Positions 1 through 7,827 of a DNA stretch of 39,660 nucleotides are shown piece after piece (the first letter of the stretch is position 1; every line of letters begins with the position of its first letter). The stretch comes from QYOJ01 sp043810345 (GTDB taxonomy: Bacteria; Bacteroidota; Bacteroidia; Bacteroidales; FEN-979). Position numbers and translations under genes: made by a program. The stretch covers positions 1 through 39,660 of the forward strand of contig JBDROF010000069.1 in assembly GCA_043810345.1 (NCBI GenBank). Reading direction: 5' to 3'. A model generated the notes under the pieces. That model saw only the letters and a list, made by a program, of their open reading frames with translations. It was not told the origin of the DNA and ran no database searches.

Positions 1-728
1 CATGAAGATGAACCGGCAAGCTCGGCATGACAGTGCGGGCAAAAGAAATTGGCAATCGTGTCGATGGGGATTTCATACTCGGAGTTAAGGTGATAACTTC
101 CATATAATGACGATAATCTTAACCATCCGTGTTTTCTTTCAAACGAAATGGTTAACCGGACAGATGGTTGGTTATCGATCAAAAAGTTCGGGTCCAATAA
201 ACTGTGATTGCAATGAGGGCAGCGTAATTTGATGGCAAAGATTCGTTGGTCTTTGGTGACATCAAGGGCATCAAGCCCTTCACGGGTTTTTTGTATAATC
301 AGGGCAACTTCCGATTTTCTGACATTGGAGAAATAGTGTCCGTCCACTACCACGATCGGTCCCCGGGCACAGGCCCCCAGACAGTTTACGGTTTCCAGCG
401 AAAACTTCTTGTCTGAAGTGGTTTCACCGGCACGGATTCCCAGTTGATCTTCAAACTCTTTTGCGATTACAGGCCCCTGGCGGACATGGCACGCCGTACC
501 CAGGCAAACGGATATTAAATGTTCACCTCTGGGTTTTAAACTAAAATATTTGTAAAAAGTGGCCACCCCATAGATCTCGACAAGAGACCGGCCTGTTTCT
601 TTGGCTATTGTTCTTAGTTCACTTTCCGGGAGATAACTATGGTGCGATTGAATCTCTTCCAACATGGTAATCAGCCCGCCCAACTCGTTCTCGTGCTTTC
701 GAGCAATATCTTCAGTATGGATACTCAT
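1..728 (-). CDS. NuoE-like [2Fe-2S] subunit with C-terminal zinc ribbon (3' end outside window)
   Basis: The reading frame starts with ATG at 728 and is open to the window edge (242 codons seen), so the C-terminus is missing. The first ~155 residues match the thioredoxin-like [2Fe-2S] subunit of NADH dehydrogenases and NAD-linked hydrogenases (NuoE/HndA type). The four cluster ligands are visible as C75-x4-C80 (SVCLGTACH) and C116-x3-C120 (NCLGACARGP). NuoE normally stops near residue 160. Here the chain continues with two CPHC pairs (C170/C173 and C230/C233) that look like one zinc ribbon. Such subunits pass electrons between a flavin NADH site and a partner, often an [FeFe] hydrogenase or formate dehydrogenase; the partner genes would lie beyond the left edge. 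It sits 58 bases downstream of a small cysteine-rich gene in the same direction. The subunit family is clear; the exact complex is not determined. Confidence 0.85.
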   Translation of the reverse strand, partial: MSIHTEDIARKHENELGGLITMLEEIQSHHSYLPESELRTIAKETGRSLVEIYGVATFYKYFSLKPRGEHLISVCLGTACHVRQGPVIAKEFEDQLGIRAGETTSDKKFSLETVNCLGACARGPIVVVDGHYFSNVRKSEVALIIQKTREGLDALDVTKDQRIFAIKLRCPHCNHSLLDPNFLIDNQPSVRLTISFERKHGWLRLSSLYGSYHLNSEYEIPIDTIANFFCPHCHAELAGSSS

Positions 729-786
729 GGTTCCTCTTTTTCACTTATAATAAATTTACCGTCTGATTCAAGCAGGCTGCGAGAGC

Positions 787-1122
787 TCATTCGTATTCTT
801 CACAATGCCAGATGCCAGCCTCATGTTTTGGAAAGGTACATGTCATACATTTTTTACAGTTGATACAGAGCCCTTTTAGTTTCCCATTTCCTGTATTCAG
901 GGGTTGTGTCTCCAGAATGATTCTGGCAGCGTCAACAAGTTCTTCAGCTTCAACAAAGCAATCGAACAATTCACAGTAGTATATTAAGCGATCTTCTTCG
1001 CTGGCCCGGAAGGAACAGGAACTGGCATTGTTACATGTAATGCAAAGTCCACGAATAGTCTTGGACTTCTTCTTCTTGACCTCTTTGACCTCCTCTTGCA
1101 TAATGACGTCATCCTTTTTCAT
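787..1122 (-). CDS. Small protein with two four-cysteine metal-binding modules
   Basis: This 111-residue cytoplasmic protein has no signal peptide. After a lysine-rich N-terminus it contains the same module twice: RGLCITC-x5-C...YYCE and KGLCINC-x5-C...WHCE, i.e. CxxC-x5-C followed about 14 to 18 residues later by CE. This suggests an internal duplication, each copy binding zinc or an iron-sulfur cluster. A strong Shine-Dalgarno AGGAGG (1131-1136) lies 8 bases before the ATG, unusual in Bacteroidetes, which mostly lack one, and it fixes the start. The gene precedes the NuoE-like subunit and is probably co-transcribed with it, so a role in the same redox complex (electron transfer, maturation or sensing) is an inference. 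I do not recognise a named family. Confidence 0.8.
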   Translation of the reverse strand: MKKDDVIMQEEVKEVKKKKSKTIRGLCITCNNASSCSFRASEEDRLIYYCELFDCFVEAEELVDAARIILETQPLNTGNGKLKGLCINCKKCMTCTFPKHEAGIWHCEEYE

Positions 1123-1130
1123 GGTGAAAT

Positions 1131-1136
1131 CCTCCT
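1131..1136 (-). promoter_or_regulatory. Strong Shine-Dalgarno for the cysteine-rich gene
   Basis: On the minus strand this reads AGGAGG, 8 bases before the ATG at 1122. It is notable because most starts in this window have no such site. Confidence 0.75.
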
Positions 1137-1181
1137 TTTAATTGAAATAAATTAAATACAACCTGTTTTAATCGGAGGGAA

Positions 1182-1197
1182 TACAATTCACATACCA
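1182..1197 (-). promoter_or_regulatory. Possible sigma54 (-24/-12) promoter
   Basis: The minus strand reads TGGTATGTGAATTGTA. This has the 16-base length and the TGG and TTG blocks of the sigma54 consensus (TGGCAYRnnnnTTGCW), but three consensus positions differ, including the C of the -12 GC. It lies about 60 bases before the cysteine-rich gene and near an NtrC-type activator gene, which makes it plausible but weak. Confidence 0.25.
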
Positions 1198-1387
1198 TGA
1201 AATCACTCCTGCTGGAGACCAAGCCATCTTTTGTGCTAAATATATGGTATATATGGCTGGAAGACAGAAGAGTAATGACAAATAAAAAATCAGGAATATT
1301 TTGATATCTTTGATTTGTACAGGTAGTTTACGATGGTATAATCCGGGTAAATTTGAACCACCGGGGAGAAATACCCCATAGAGGGAT

Positions 1388-2743
1388 TCATTCTGATGCG
1401 GGCATGGAAGATCCCCGGAGTTTTTCTCTCAGTGTTTTCCTGTCGATGCCAAGAATCTCTGCAGCTTTGGTCTTATTATAATCTGTTCCGGATAGGACAT
1501 TCCGGATATGTTCGGATTCCACTTCAGCAAGTGTTCTGGGAAGTGTTGATTTTCCATAGGCAGAGAAACGCATCACGGAAGGTAAATCAGCCGCCTCGAT
1601 CACTTCACTCTCCGTCATCGCAACCAATCGCTGCACAACATTTTCCAACTCCCTCACATTTCCCGGCCAGTGATAATTCCTGAGAATCTGCAGTGTTTTA
1701 GTGGAGAACTGGGGCTTCGGTTTTCCAAATTCCTTTGAATATTTCGTTACAAAATGGTCAATTAGAAGCAACACATCGTCATTTCGGTCCCGTAATGGAG
1801 GAAGATCAATAGCAATTACGTACAGACGGTAATACAGATCTTCACGAAACATTCCTTTCCCGATCAGCATCTGTAAATCTTTATTTGTTGCCGCAATGAT
1901 TCTTACATTTACCTCGTGAGGACGGCTGGATCCAACCATGTACACCTCTTTATTTTGAAGCACCCGCAACAACTTGGCTTGCATGGAAAGGCTGGTATTG
2001 CTTACTTCATCAAGAAAGATGGTTCCACCATCTGCGGTAAGAAAAAATCCAGCCCTTGTTTCGGACGCTCCGGTAAAAGCCCCTTTTACATATCCAAAAA
2101 GCTCACTTTCCAACAGTCCCTCGGGAACGCCCCCACAATTGACAGGTACAAACGGAGCGGATGATTTCTTAAAACTATAATGAATGGCCCTTGCAACGAG
2201 TTCCTTCCCGGTACCACTTTCTCCTGTTATCAGCACAGTGGCTGAATTAGAAGAGGCTTTCCTGATTTGCCCGTAGACTTTTTGCATGGCCTCAGATTCC
2301 CCGATCAAACCATACATTTTGGTGTACTCATTCCGTGTTGATTTTTCCAGGGCTTTCCTGAAATTCGTTTTATCCAGAGCCTTCTTAACGGCCCTCATAA
2401 GTTCATCATCCGTGAATGGCTTAGCGAGGTATTCTTCCGCCCCTGCTTTAATAGCATTTACGGCCCCTTCAATGGAAGCATATCCGGTGATCATCACGAC
2501 TTCGGTGTTTTTATAATTTTCCCGTATATGTTTGATTAATTCGAGACCACTTACTTTAGGCATTTTATAATCAGTGATCACCAGATCTATTGTCCTCCCT
2601 TCCAGAACACGAAGGGCTTCAGGTACGTTATTTGCCGTAAAAACCCGGAATCCCCTGGTTTCAAGGTTGCGCTGAACGACTTCCAAAGTAATTTGAGTAT
2701 CATCTACGACCAAAATCTGTGTTTTATTTTTGGAGCCAGTCAT
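1388..2743 (-). CDS. NtrC-family sigma54-dependent response regulator
   Basis: This 451-residue protein has the full three-domain layout. The receiver domain (about 8-125) has the acidic pocket (VVDD), phospho-acceptor D58 (LVITDYK), T86 and K108 (AKPF). The AAA+ domain (about 145-380) has Walker A GESGTGK (174-180), the sigma54 contact loop GAFTGA (221-226) and Walker B TIFLDE (241-246). A Fis-type helix-turn-helix lies at about 405-445 (NKTKAAEILGIDRKTLREKL). It should bind upstream sites and open sigma54 promoters when phosphorylated. It follows the histidine kinase gene by 28 bases, so the pair forms one two-component system. Its position next to the NuoE-like block suggests control of that redox operon; this is inferred from context only. 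Confidence 0.93.
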   Translation of the reverse strand: MTGSKNKTQILVVDDTQITLEVVQRNLETRGFRVFTANNVPEALRVLEGRTIDLVITDYKMPKVSGLELIKHIRENYKNTEVVMITGYASIEGAVNAIKAGAEEYLAKPFTDDELMRAVKKALDKTNFRKALEKSTRNEYTKMYGLIGESEAMQKVYGQIRKASSNSATVLITGESGTGKELVARAIHYSFKKSSAPFVPVNCGGVPEGLLESELFGYVKGAFTGASETRAGFFLTADGGTIFLDEVSNTSLSMQAKLLRVLQNKEVYMVGSSRPHEVNVRIIAATNKDLQMLIGKGMFREDLYYRLYVIAIDLPPLRDRNDDVLLLIDHFVTKYSKEFGKPKPQFSTKTLQILRNYHWPGNVRELENVVQRLVAMTESEVIEAADLPSVMRFSAYGKSTLPRTLAEVESEHIRNVLSGTDYNKTKAAEILGIDRKTLREKLRGSSMPASE

Positions 2744-2771
2744 AGTAGGTTTTTTAATAGTTTACTGTTCA

Positions 2772-4466
2772 TTAGTTGATTGGCAATTGAACCTCAAATT
2801 TCGAACCAATGCCGATTTCACTTTCCACTTTGATGATTCCGTTGTGTGAAGTGATGACTCCATGAACAACCGAAAGGCCTATACCTGTTCCCTGACCAAC
2901 CTCTTTGGTGGTGAAAAAAGGGATGAACATTTGCTTTTTCACCTCATTCGTAATTCCGGTTCCTGTGTCTTCAATTATCAGGGAAACTTGCTTCTCCCCC
3001 GCTTCAGTTCGGATAATCAATCTCCCCCCCTCAGGCATCGCCTGTATAGCATTGGTAACCAGGTTTACCAGAACCTGATGTATCTGGGTTTGATCCGCGA
3101 TGATTTCTGGTAGTTCTGGTGAAAGTGTTCGAACCAGTTCAATTCCCTCTTTTGAACACCGTGACTCAAAAAAGACCAGCCCCTCATTTACGATGGTATT
3201 AAGATTCAGACGGGTTTTTTCTGGTTTCTTTTGCCGGGCGAAAATCATGAGGTGTTTAATAATCTCCCTTGCGTTGAGTGAAATGGTAATAATTCTGTTC
3301 AGATCCTGTTCAACCTGTTTGGGTAATTCCTGGGATTTTGAGGCTAATTGCGCCAAACCCAGAATGTTCCCCAATGGTTCGTTTAATTCGTGAGCCACTC
3401 CAGCGGTAAGCTGCCCTATGGTGGCTAATCGATCGGCATGCCTTAATTGTAACTGGAGTTTGGACCGTTCTTCCGCTGCTTCTTTCCTCCCGATTATGAA
3501 AGCAACATTCTCGGCTACGGTATTTATCAGACTTCGTTCCTCTTTTAAAAAAGGACCTTCATCAAGCCGTGGCATTTCTTTCAGATAGAATACCTCAACC
3601 ACACCCCGCTTTTTGCCTGAAATAATAATATCTGCCACCTGTATATCGGAGTATTTAGTGCTCTTCTGGGTGGAATAAACATGTCCGTCAAAAACTATCT
3701 GACCACAAGCAATTTCCGGATATTGCCAGGCAGGAGGTAACAGCTTCAGGATATCGCGGAAAATTTCATCCAGAGAACGATTGATTGGTTCAGTGATTTT
3801 AGCTATTCCATACAGGCAGGTCAGTTCCTTTATTCTTTCATTGAGGGCTTCCTGAATCCGTTGATTTTGTATGGCAGAAGCGATAGTCGGACTAATTCGT
3901 TCATATAACGCAACCTCTGTTTTGGTAAAAAACCTGGATTGGCTGCTCTGGAACCGGATGAGGCCAATATGTTTTTTACCGTGTACTAATGGTATTAATA
4001 TGAGTGATTTACAGGTATTACTTAACGCACGACCAGCCAGGTAGGATCCATGCTGTGTAAAAAAAGGGGAAGCTGGATCTTTTTGCCCTAAAAATACCTC
4101 TTTGCTCAACCTGACCAAAGCTGTTTGATTTTGACTGATATTCATCGACCCGTCTTTCTCTTTATAAAAAAAGGATTTTACATCAAACCGGAATAAATTT
4201 TTGTCAATCTGGGCGATTTCAATAAACTGGTTATGGTCATCTTTCTTCATCCAGATCTCAATAGAATCACATTTGGAGTATGATAATAAAACGTTGGCGG
4301 TCTCTTTGATAAAATCAATTCTTCTATCAGAACAGCCTGCAAGAATTAAAATCTGATTATTCAGCTTGTAATAATCGTCAGGAAATACTTTTGTTTCAGG
4401 AATCGTTGCCAAAGTGAATTGCATGAAATTCGATATAAAGGTAGACAATATCTGTGACTCGCCCAC
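2772..4466 (-). CDS. Cytoplasmic GAF-domain sensor histidine kinase
   Basis: The protein has 564 residues and no membrane segment. Residues about 40-200 look like a GAF sensor and about 210-330 like a second GAF-like region. Next come a dimerisation helix with the phospho-acceptor H359 in VAHELNEP and an ATP-binding domain: N472 in TNAIQAM, the G1 box EDTGTGI (about 499-505) and the G2 box GQGTGIGLS (about 524-532). It is the likely partner of the NtrC-type regulator just downstream. The start at 4466 is GTG; ATG at 4421 (MQFTLATIPE) is an equally plausible start. The GTG lies in a short repeat of the GGTGATGGGGTGATG type, like repeats found elsewhere in the window. The signal sensed is unknown; a soluble GAF kinase beside redox genes would fit an internal redox or small-molecule cue. 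Confidence 0.9.
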   Translation of the reverse strand: MGESQILSTFISNFMQFTLATIPETKVFPDDYYKLNNQILILAGCSDRRIDFIKETANVLLSYSKCDSIEIWMKKDDHNQFIEIAQIDKNLFRFDVKSFFYKEKDGSMNISQNQTALVRLSKEVFLGQKDPASPFFTQHGSYLAGRALSNTCKSLILIPLVHGKKHIGLIRFQSSQSRFFTKTEVALYERISPTIASAIQNQRIQEALNERIKELTCLYGIAKITEPINRSLDEIFRDILKLLPPAWQYPEIACGQIVFDGHVYSTQKSTKYSDIQVADIIISGKKRGVVEVFYLKEMPRLDEGPFLKEERSLINTVAENVAFIIGRKEAAEERSKLQLQLRHADRLATIGQLTAGVAHELNEPLGNILGLAQLASKSQELPKQVEQDLNRIITISLNAREIIKHLMIFARQKKPEKTRLNLNTIVNEGLVFFESRCSKEGIELVRTLSPELPEIIADQTQIHQVLVNLVTNAIQAMPEGGRLIIRTEAGEKQVSLIIEDTGTGITNEVKKQMFIPFFTTKEVGQGTGIGLSVVHGVITSHNGIIKVESEIGIGSKFEVQLPIN

Positions 4467-4512
4467 ATCACCCCATCACCACGGACCTTTGATTCTTTCC
4501 GGGAGTAAAAAA

Positions 4513-4543
4513 AAGGAGGTCGTTCAACAGGAACGACCTCCTT
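4513..4543 (-). terminator. Rho-independent terminator after the lipoprotein gene
   Basis: This is a perfect 13-base stem (AAGGAGGTCGTTC pairing with GAACGACCTCCTT) with a 5-base loop, followed on the minus strand by a run of eight T. It lies 28 bases after the lipoprotein stop codon and separates that gene from the histidine kinase downstream. Confidence 0.93.
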
Positions 4544-4570
4544 AGTGAATTAGATCCAAACACAGATGGC

Positions 4571-6040
4571 TTAGGGATCTATTTTAATAAACATGGTCTG
4601 GATATAAAGTATTGGTGGACTTTGTTGTGCCGGAGTGAAGACGACAGCGGCCCATCCACCGGTCGGTACTTTATAATTGGCTCCATACAACAGGGCATCA
4701 TCATGCATTTGTTGCATCATGGGAGTCAATGCAGGAATACCAGCGTGTGCCACTCCATTCCAGGGAGGCGTGTCAAATAGCCAGAGAGCTCCTTGTAAAT
4801 CAGACCAGAGATATCCCGGATACCAGTCCAGATGATTCATCAGCCAGTTATAGCAGCTCCATGGGTGATTTTTTGCCCAAAATGGCATCAGATTCGGATA
4901 CAAAGAAGAATGAACATTCATGTTATAAGGTACACCCGCGGTGATGAACAATGAATGGTCAGCACACCAGGAAGCTTCTATACCGTTATGAATATCATAT
5001 CCAAACGGAATTCCTGTTAATTGTGCATCCACATATCCTCCTAACGATCCCGGAGCGTTGGGTCCGACAATTTTATATATGCAGGTGGCAGGAAGGTTTA
5101 TCCAGGAAGGAAGAACCACATCCGCATCCGGAACGCAACTCCCTAGAACAAAATCAACCACCCCATCGCTTCCCTGTGGAAGCTGATCATCGTCATCAAC
5201 GAACCAACTGTGGAAATAAACATACTGGAAACCAGTTCCTTTTCTGACCAGAATGGTGAGTTTAAATTCAAAATGATCAATCACGCTTTCACGGTCTGCG
5301 TACCTTACTTTCAACGGTTGTCCTTCCCCAAACCATGCGGCATTACTAAATTCGCCCATACAGACTCCATTTCTCCATACTTCAATTTTGCAAATGGCTG
5401 ACATGTCCAATTTTAATCCGCCTGTTTGCTGAGCATACAGGGAACCTAAATAATCATTGATATCTTTTACGCAGATATCTCCGATGAAAGATTCTTCCAG
5501 TACCGTTATCTCGGCAATCTGGAAATTAGTAAACCCGAACTCATTGAAACTATCCTCTTCAAAACAGATTACTTCAATCCCGAGTTCAGTTTTAATAAAA
5601 GATTCAACTACGAATGAAATGTTTAATGGATTTGCCACATATGGAGCAAAATTACTTCCAGAGTGAGGAGTTGCTGCCAACAACCAATCGTCGTTCAGAT
5701 TATTAGGCGTATTGTTGTCATCCCAGATGGTGAATTCTTTCAGCAAATGGTATCCAACAGACAGCTGAAGGGTGGTCGTGTAAGGAATTCCACCAACATA
5801 CGAAATGGTAATGGTGTCAGAGGAGTTGTCAATTTGTACGATGGCATAATCAGCTTGTTCGCTGAAACAATCGAGGGTATTGCCCGACTTTAAACCATTC
5901 GGATCCTCTCCTGGGAAGATGGAAAATGCAACTCCCTGATTTGCCAAGGATTTTTCATTTTCCGGGAAATCCATCTTACGACAGCCGGTTACAGCTATCA
6001 AGATGGCGAATGTCACAATAATTAAGTTTAATGGTTTCAT
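4571..6040 (-). CDS. Large lipoprotein with a possible thioester-type C-terminal domain
   Basis: Starting at ATG 6040, the protein (489 residues) opens with a textbook lipoprotein signal ending in AVTGC and continuing RKMD. An in-frame upstream ATG at 6073 would add 11 residues before the signal and is less likely. In the 500-residue numbering from 6073, the first ~320 residues are beta-rich and unrecognised. The C-terminal third contains EASWCADHSLFI (C370), NWLMNHLD and SDLQGALWLF (Q427), then a region ending in VPTGGWAAVVFTP. A cysteine before an acidic/His stretch plus a QxALW/QxAIW motif is the layout of thioester-forming adhesion domains (TED-like). I infer a Cys-Gln thioester; it is not proven. 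The protein is probably exported and membrane-anchored. The gene stands alone, with direct repeats upstream and a strong terminator. Confidence 0.75.
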   Translation of the reverse strand: MKPLNLIIVTFAILIAVTGCRKMDFPENEKSLANQGVAFSIFPGEDPNGLKSGNTLDCFSEQADYAIVQIDNSSDTITISYVGGIPYTTTLQLSVGYHLLKEFTIWDDNNTPNNLNDDWLLAATPHSGSNFAPYVANPLNISFVVESFIKTELGIEVICFEEDSFNEFGFTNFQIAEITVLEESFIGDICVKDINDYLGSLYAQQTGGLKLDMSAICKIEVWRNGVCMGEFSNAAWFGEGQPLKVRYADRESVIDHFEFKLTILVRKGTGFQYVYFHSWFVDDDDQLPQGSDGVVDFVLGSCVPDADVVLPSWINLPATCIYKIVGPNAPGSLGGYVDAQLTGIPFGYDIHNGIEASWCADHSLFITAGVPYNMNVHSSLYPNLMPFWAKNHPWSCYNWLMNHLDWYPGYLWSDLQGALWLFDTPPWNGVAHAGIPALTPMMQQMHDDALLYGANYKVPTGGWAAVVFTPAQQSPPILYIQTMFIKIDP

Positions 6041-6074
6041 GATTTTTAAGATATTAGTTGTTTTTAATAACATT

Positions 6075-6187
6075 ATTAATACTAGGTTTAATTGATACTC
6101 TTCATTTTTCTGGTGTTTTCATAGGCTTTAAAGGTTTAATTAATACTCGGTTTAATAGGTACTCTTTTAGTTGTCATTTTCATAGGC
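6075..6187. repeat. Two imperfect direct repeats of about 50 bases
   Basis: The units 6075-6126 and 6139-6187 share ATTAATACT(A/C)GGTTTAAT followed by (T/G)(G/A)TACTCTT and end in TTTTCATAGGC. A third TTTTCATAGGC lies at about 6563-6573, on the other side of the transposase remnant. They may be duplicated ends of the decayed insertion sequence. They also sit just upstream of the lipoprotein gene. Confidence 0.6.
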
Positions 6188-6204
6188 ATTACGCGTATAT
6201 TTCA

Positions 6205-6530
6205 GTTACGCATAGTCTTTACGAAAGTCTACGGTAACCTTCAATCCAAGTGAAAGTTCGTTCCACAATCCAGCGTTCAGGCAAGACTGTAAACCCCTTT
6301 TGATGGTCACATCCATGCACCAGTACAAGCATCCAAGTAAACATCCAGCACAGACTGACTGTCATGAATGTTGACTGTATGTACAACCACTACCAGTAAT
6401 CATCCTGCTTGAGAAGCACGTTTCGTATTTCTTCCATCAAGCCATTGTTTTCCCATTGTCTGTAATAGCCACGTACAATTTTCCATAGTCCGACAGGCAG
6501 TGGTATCATTCGTTATTGGCAACCTTTTTT
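6205..6530 (-). pseudogene. Decayed IS5-type transposase remnant
   Basis: Read on the minus strand in shifting frames, pieces of an IS5-family DDE transposase appear in the right order: an N-terminal piece (VRGYYRQWENNGLMEEIR), the middle strand with the second Asp region (LLVVVVHTVNIHDSQSVLD), and the C-terminus (KGFTVLPERWIVERTFTWIE then GYRRLS, frameshift, KDYA). Stops and frameshifts separate them, and most of the catalytic core is deleted (the family is about 250 residues or more). It cannot make an active enzyme. It explains most of the gene-poor region between the lipoprotein and the prenyltransferase. Confidence 0.8.
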
Positions 6531-6573
6531 TAACAAGTTGTTATGTTCTTTCTCTTGCTTTTTTCATAGGCTA

Positions 6574-6933
6574 AAAATAATTACACAACAAATATATGAC
6601 ACACCTTTAGATAAATGCAACAGGTAATTCGTAAGTGTAGCTTTTTTAATCAAATGTGTATCAAATATTTTAGTAACTGTGTATATAATTTATTCTACTT
6701 GGTATTATATTGACAATAACATAATTAAAACATGATATATGTTCATTTGAAATGAATTTCCCGGAACCGGGAATAAAGAAAAGTCAGGGATTTTTCTCCT
6801 CTATTGAATTACAAAGATGATCCTAAGAAGGAGGATAAACAAGTCAAAATCAGTAGATGTAGTTAAACAACCTGAAACTGTAACCAAAAATTTTGTAAAT
6901 GATTCCGTTCTCGGACTTGCCTGCTGGCTTTCT
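6574..6933. other. AT-rich stretch without a convincing gene
   Basis: I see no gene that I can support here. The only structure is a perfect inverted repeat TTCCCGGAACCGGGAA at about 6758-6773 with no T-run beside it, so it is not a clear terminator. A plus-strand reading frame from 6817 runs into the prenyltransferase on the opposite strand and has that gene's mirror composition; I regard it as spurious. Confidence 0.5.
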
Positions 6934-7791
6934 TCACAAATTCAGATCCACGATCACAAAGCAGGCAAAGAGAATACTGGCAAACCCGTTCAGGGTAGCA
7001 AACGCGAGGTTAACCCGGGAAAAATTTGTGGGTTTCACAATCAGGTGCTGGTAGATCACCAGAAGGGTAAAGATGCCCAGACCGATCCAGTAAATCAGGT
7101 CAAATGGACCAGTCACTCCTGCCAGTACCAGCATCATCAGTGCAATCAGGTGGAAAAATGCGGAGAGAACCAGGGAGTTTCGTGCACCCATCGAAGCAGG
7201 GATCGATTTCAGCTTCTCCCGGCGATCAAAATCAATGTCCTGCAAAGCATATATGATATCAAAGCCGGCAACCCAGAAGAGAACACAAAAAGAGAAGAGC
7301 AGAGGCAGGAGGTCAAACCGGTTTGCAACAGCCAGATACGCTCCTATCGGAGCCAGAGCCAGTCCCAGTCCCAGGAACAAATGACTCAGGTAAGTGAACC
7401 GCTTGGTAAAGCTGTAGCCCAGCACCACCAGCAGGGCCAGTGGGGAGAGGACCAGGCAGAGGGTGTTGATGAATGCGGTGGTGGCAATGAAGAGAATGGA
7501 GTTGAGAATGACGAAGAGAAGTGCGGATCGGGGAGTGATGATAGCCCTTGGAATTTCACGGATAGCCGTGCGTGGATTCTTCAGGTCGAATTCCCTGTCG
7601 ATAAACCGGTTAAAACCCATAGCGGCATTCCGGGCAAACAAAACAGCTAAAATCACCAGAAAGAGTATAATGTAATCGATCATTCCGTCGTTTATTCTGA
7701 CAGCCAGGAAAAACCCGATCATGGCAAAAGGCATGGAAAAGATCGTGTGGCTGACCTTTACCAGTGAGAAATAGTCTTTAATACCCGACAT
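6934..7791 (-). CDS. ubiA: UbiA-family aromatic prenyltransferase (menaquinone pathway)
   Basis: This is a 285-residue polytopic membrane protein with about eight or nine hydrophobic segments. The two Asp-rich motifs of UbiA enzymes are present: NRFIDREFD (about residues 59-67 from this start) and ALQDIDFDRRE (about residue 180). They bind Mg-diphosphate of the isoprenoid donor, which is transferred to an aromatic acid. In Bacteroidetes the close homologues act in menaquinone synthesis, by MenA or by the futalosine route (MqnP); the substrate cannot be told here. I chose ATG 7791 over TTG 7809, because a TAATTTTG promoter element lies at 7807-7814 and would place the longer start inside the promoter. 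It is transcribed divergently from the methyltransferase. Confidence 0.88.
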   Translation of the reverse strand: MSGIKDYFSLVKVSHTIFSMPFAMIGFFLAVRINDGMIDYIILFLVILAVLFARNAAMGFNRFIDREFDLKNPRTAIREIPRAIITPRSALLFVILNSILFIATTAFINTLCLVLSPLALLVVLGYSFTKRFTYLSHLFLGLGLALAPIGAYLAVANRFDLLPLLFSFCVLFWVAGFDIIYALQDIDFDRREKLKSIPASMGARNSLVLSAFFHLIALMMLVLAGVTGPFDLIYWIGLGIFTLLVIYQHLIVKPTNFSRVNLAFATLNGFASILFACFVIVDLNL

Positions 7792-7795
7792 TTGA

Positions 7796-7803
7796 TAAAT
7801 TTG
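7796..7803 (+). promoter_or_regulatory. Bacteroidetes -7 element for the methyltransferase run
   Basis: TAAATTTG matches TAnnTTTG and ends 24 bases before the ATG at 7828. No clear -33 TTTG is seen at ideal spacing. Confidence 0.5.
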
Positions 7804-7806
7804 CGA

Positions 7807-7814
7807 CAAAATTA
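7807..7814 (-). promoter_or_regulatory. Bacteroidetes -7 element for ubiA
   Basis: On the minus strand TAATTTTG matches TAnnTTTG, 15 bases before the ATG at 7791. TTTTCG lies about 18 bases further upstream as a possible -33 element. It lies back to back with the plus-strand element at 7796-7803. Confidence 0.5.
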
Positions 7815-7827
7815 CTCAAATAGCTGA

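Noticed and set aside
6758..6773. Inverted repeat TTCCCGGAACCGGGAA as a terminator
   Set aside because: The loop is only two bases, there is no T-run on either side, and it lies about 160 bases beyond the ubiA stop.
6817..7650. 277-codon plus-strand frame, rich in Gln and Lys
   Set aside because: It is the reverse image of the hydrophobic UbiA gene, which has clear catalytic motifs.
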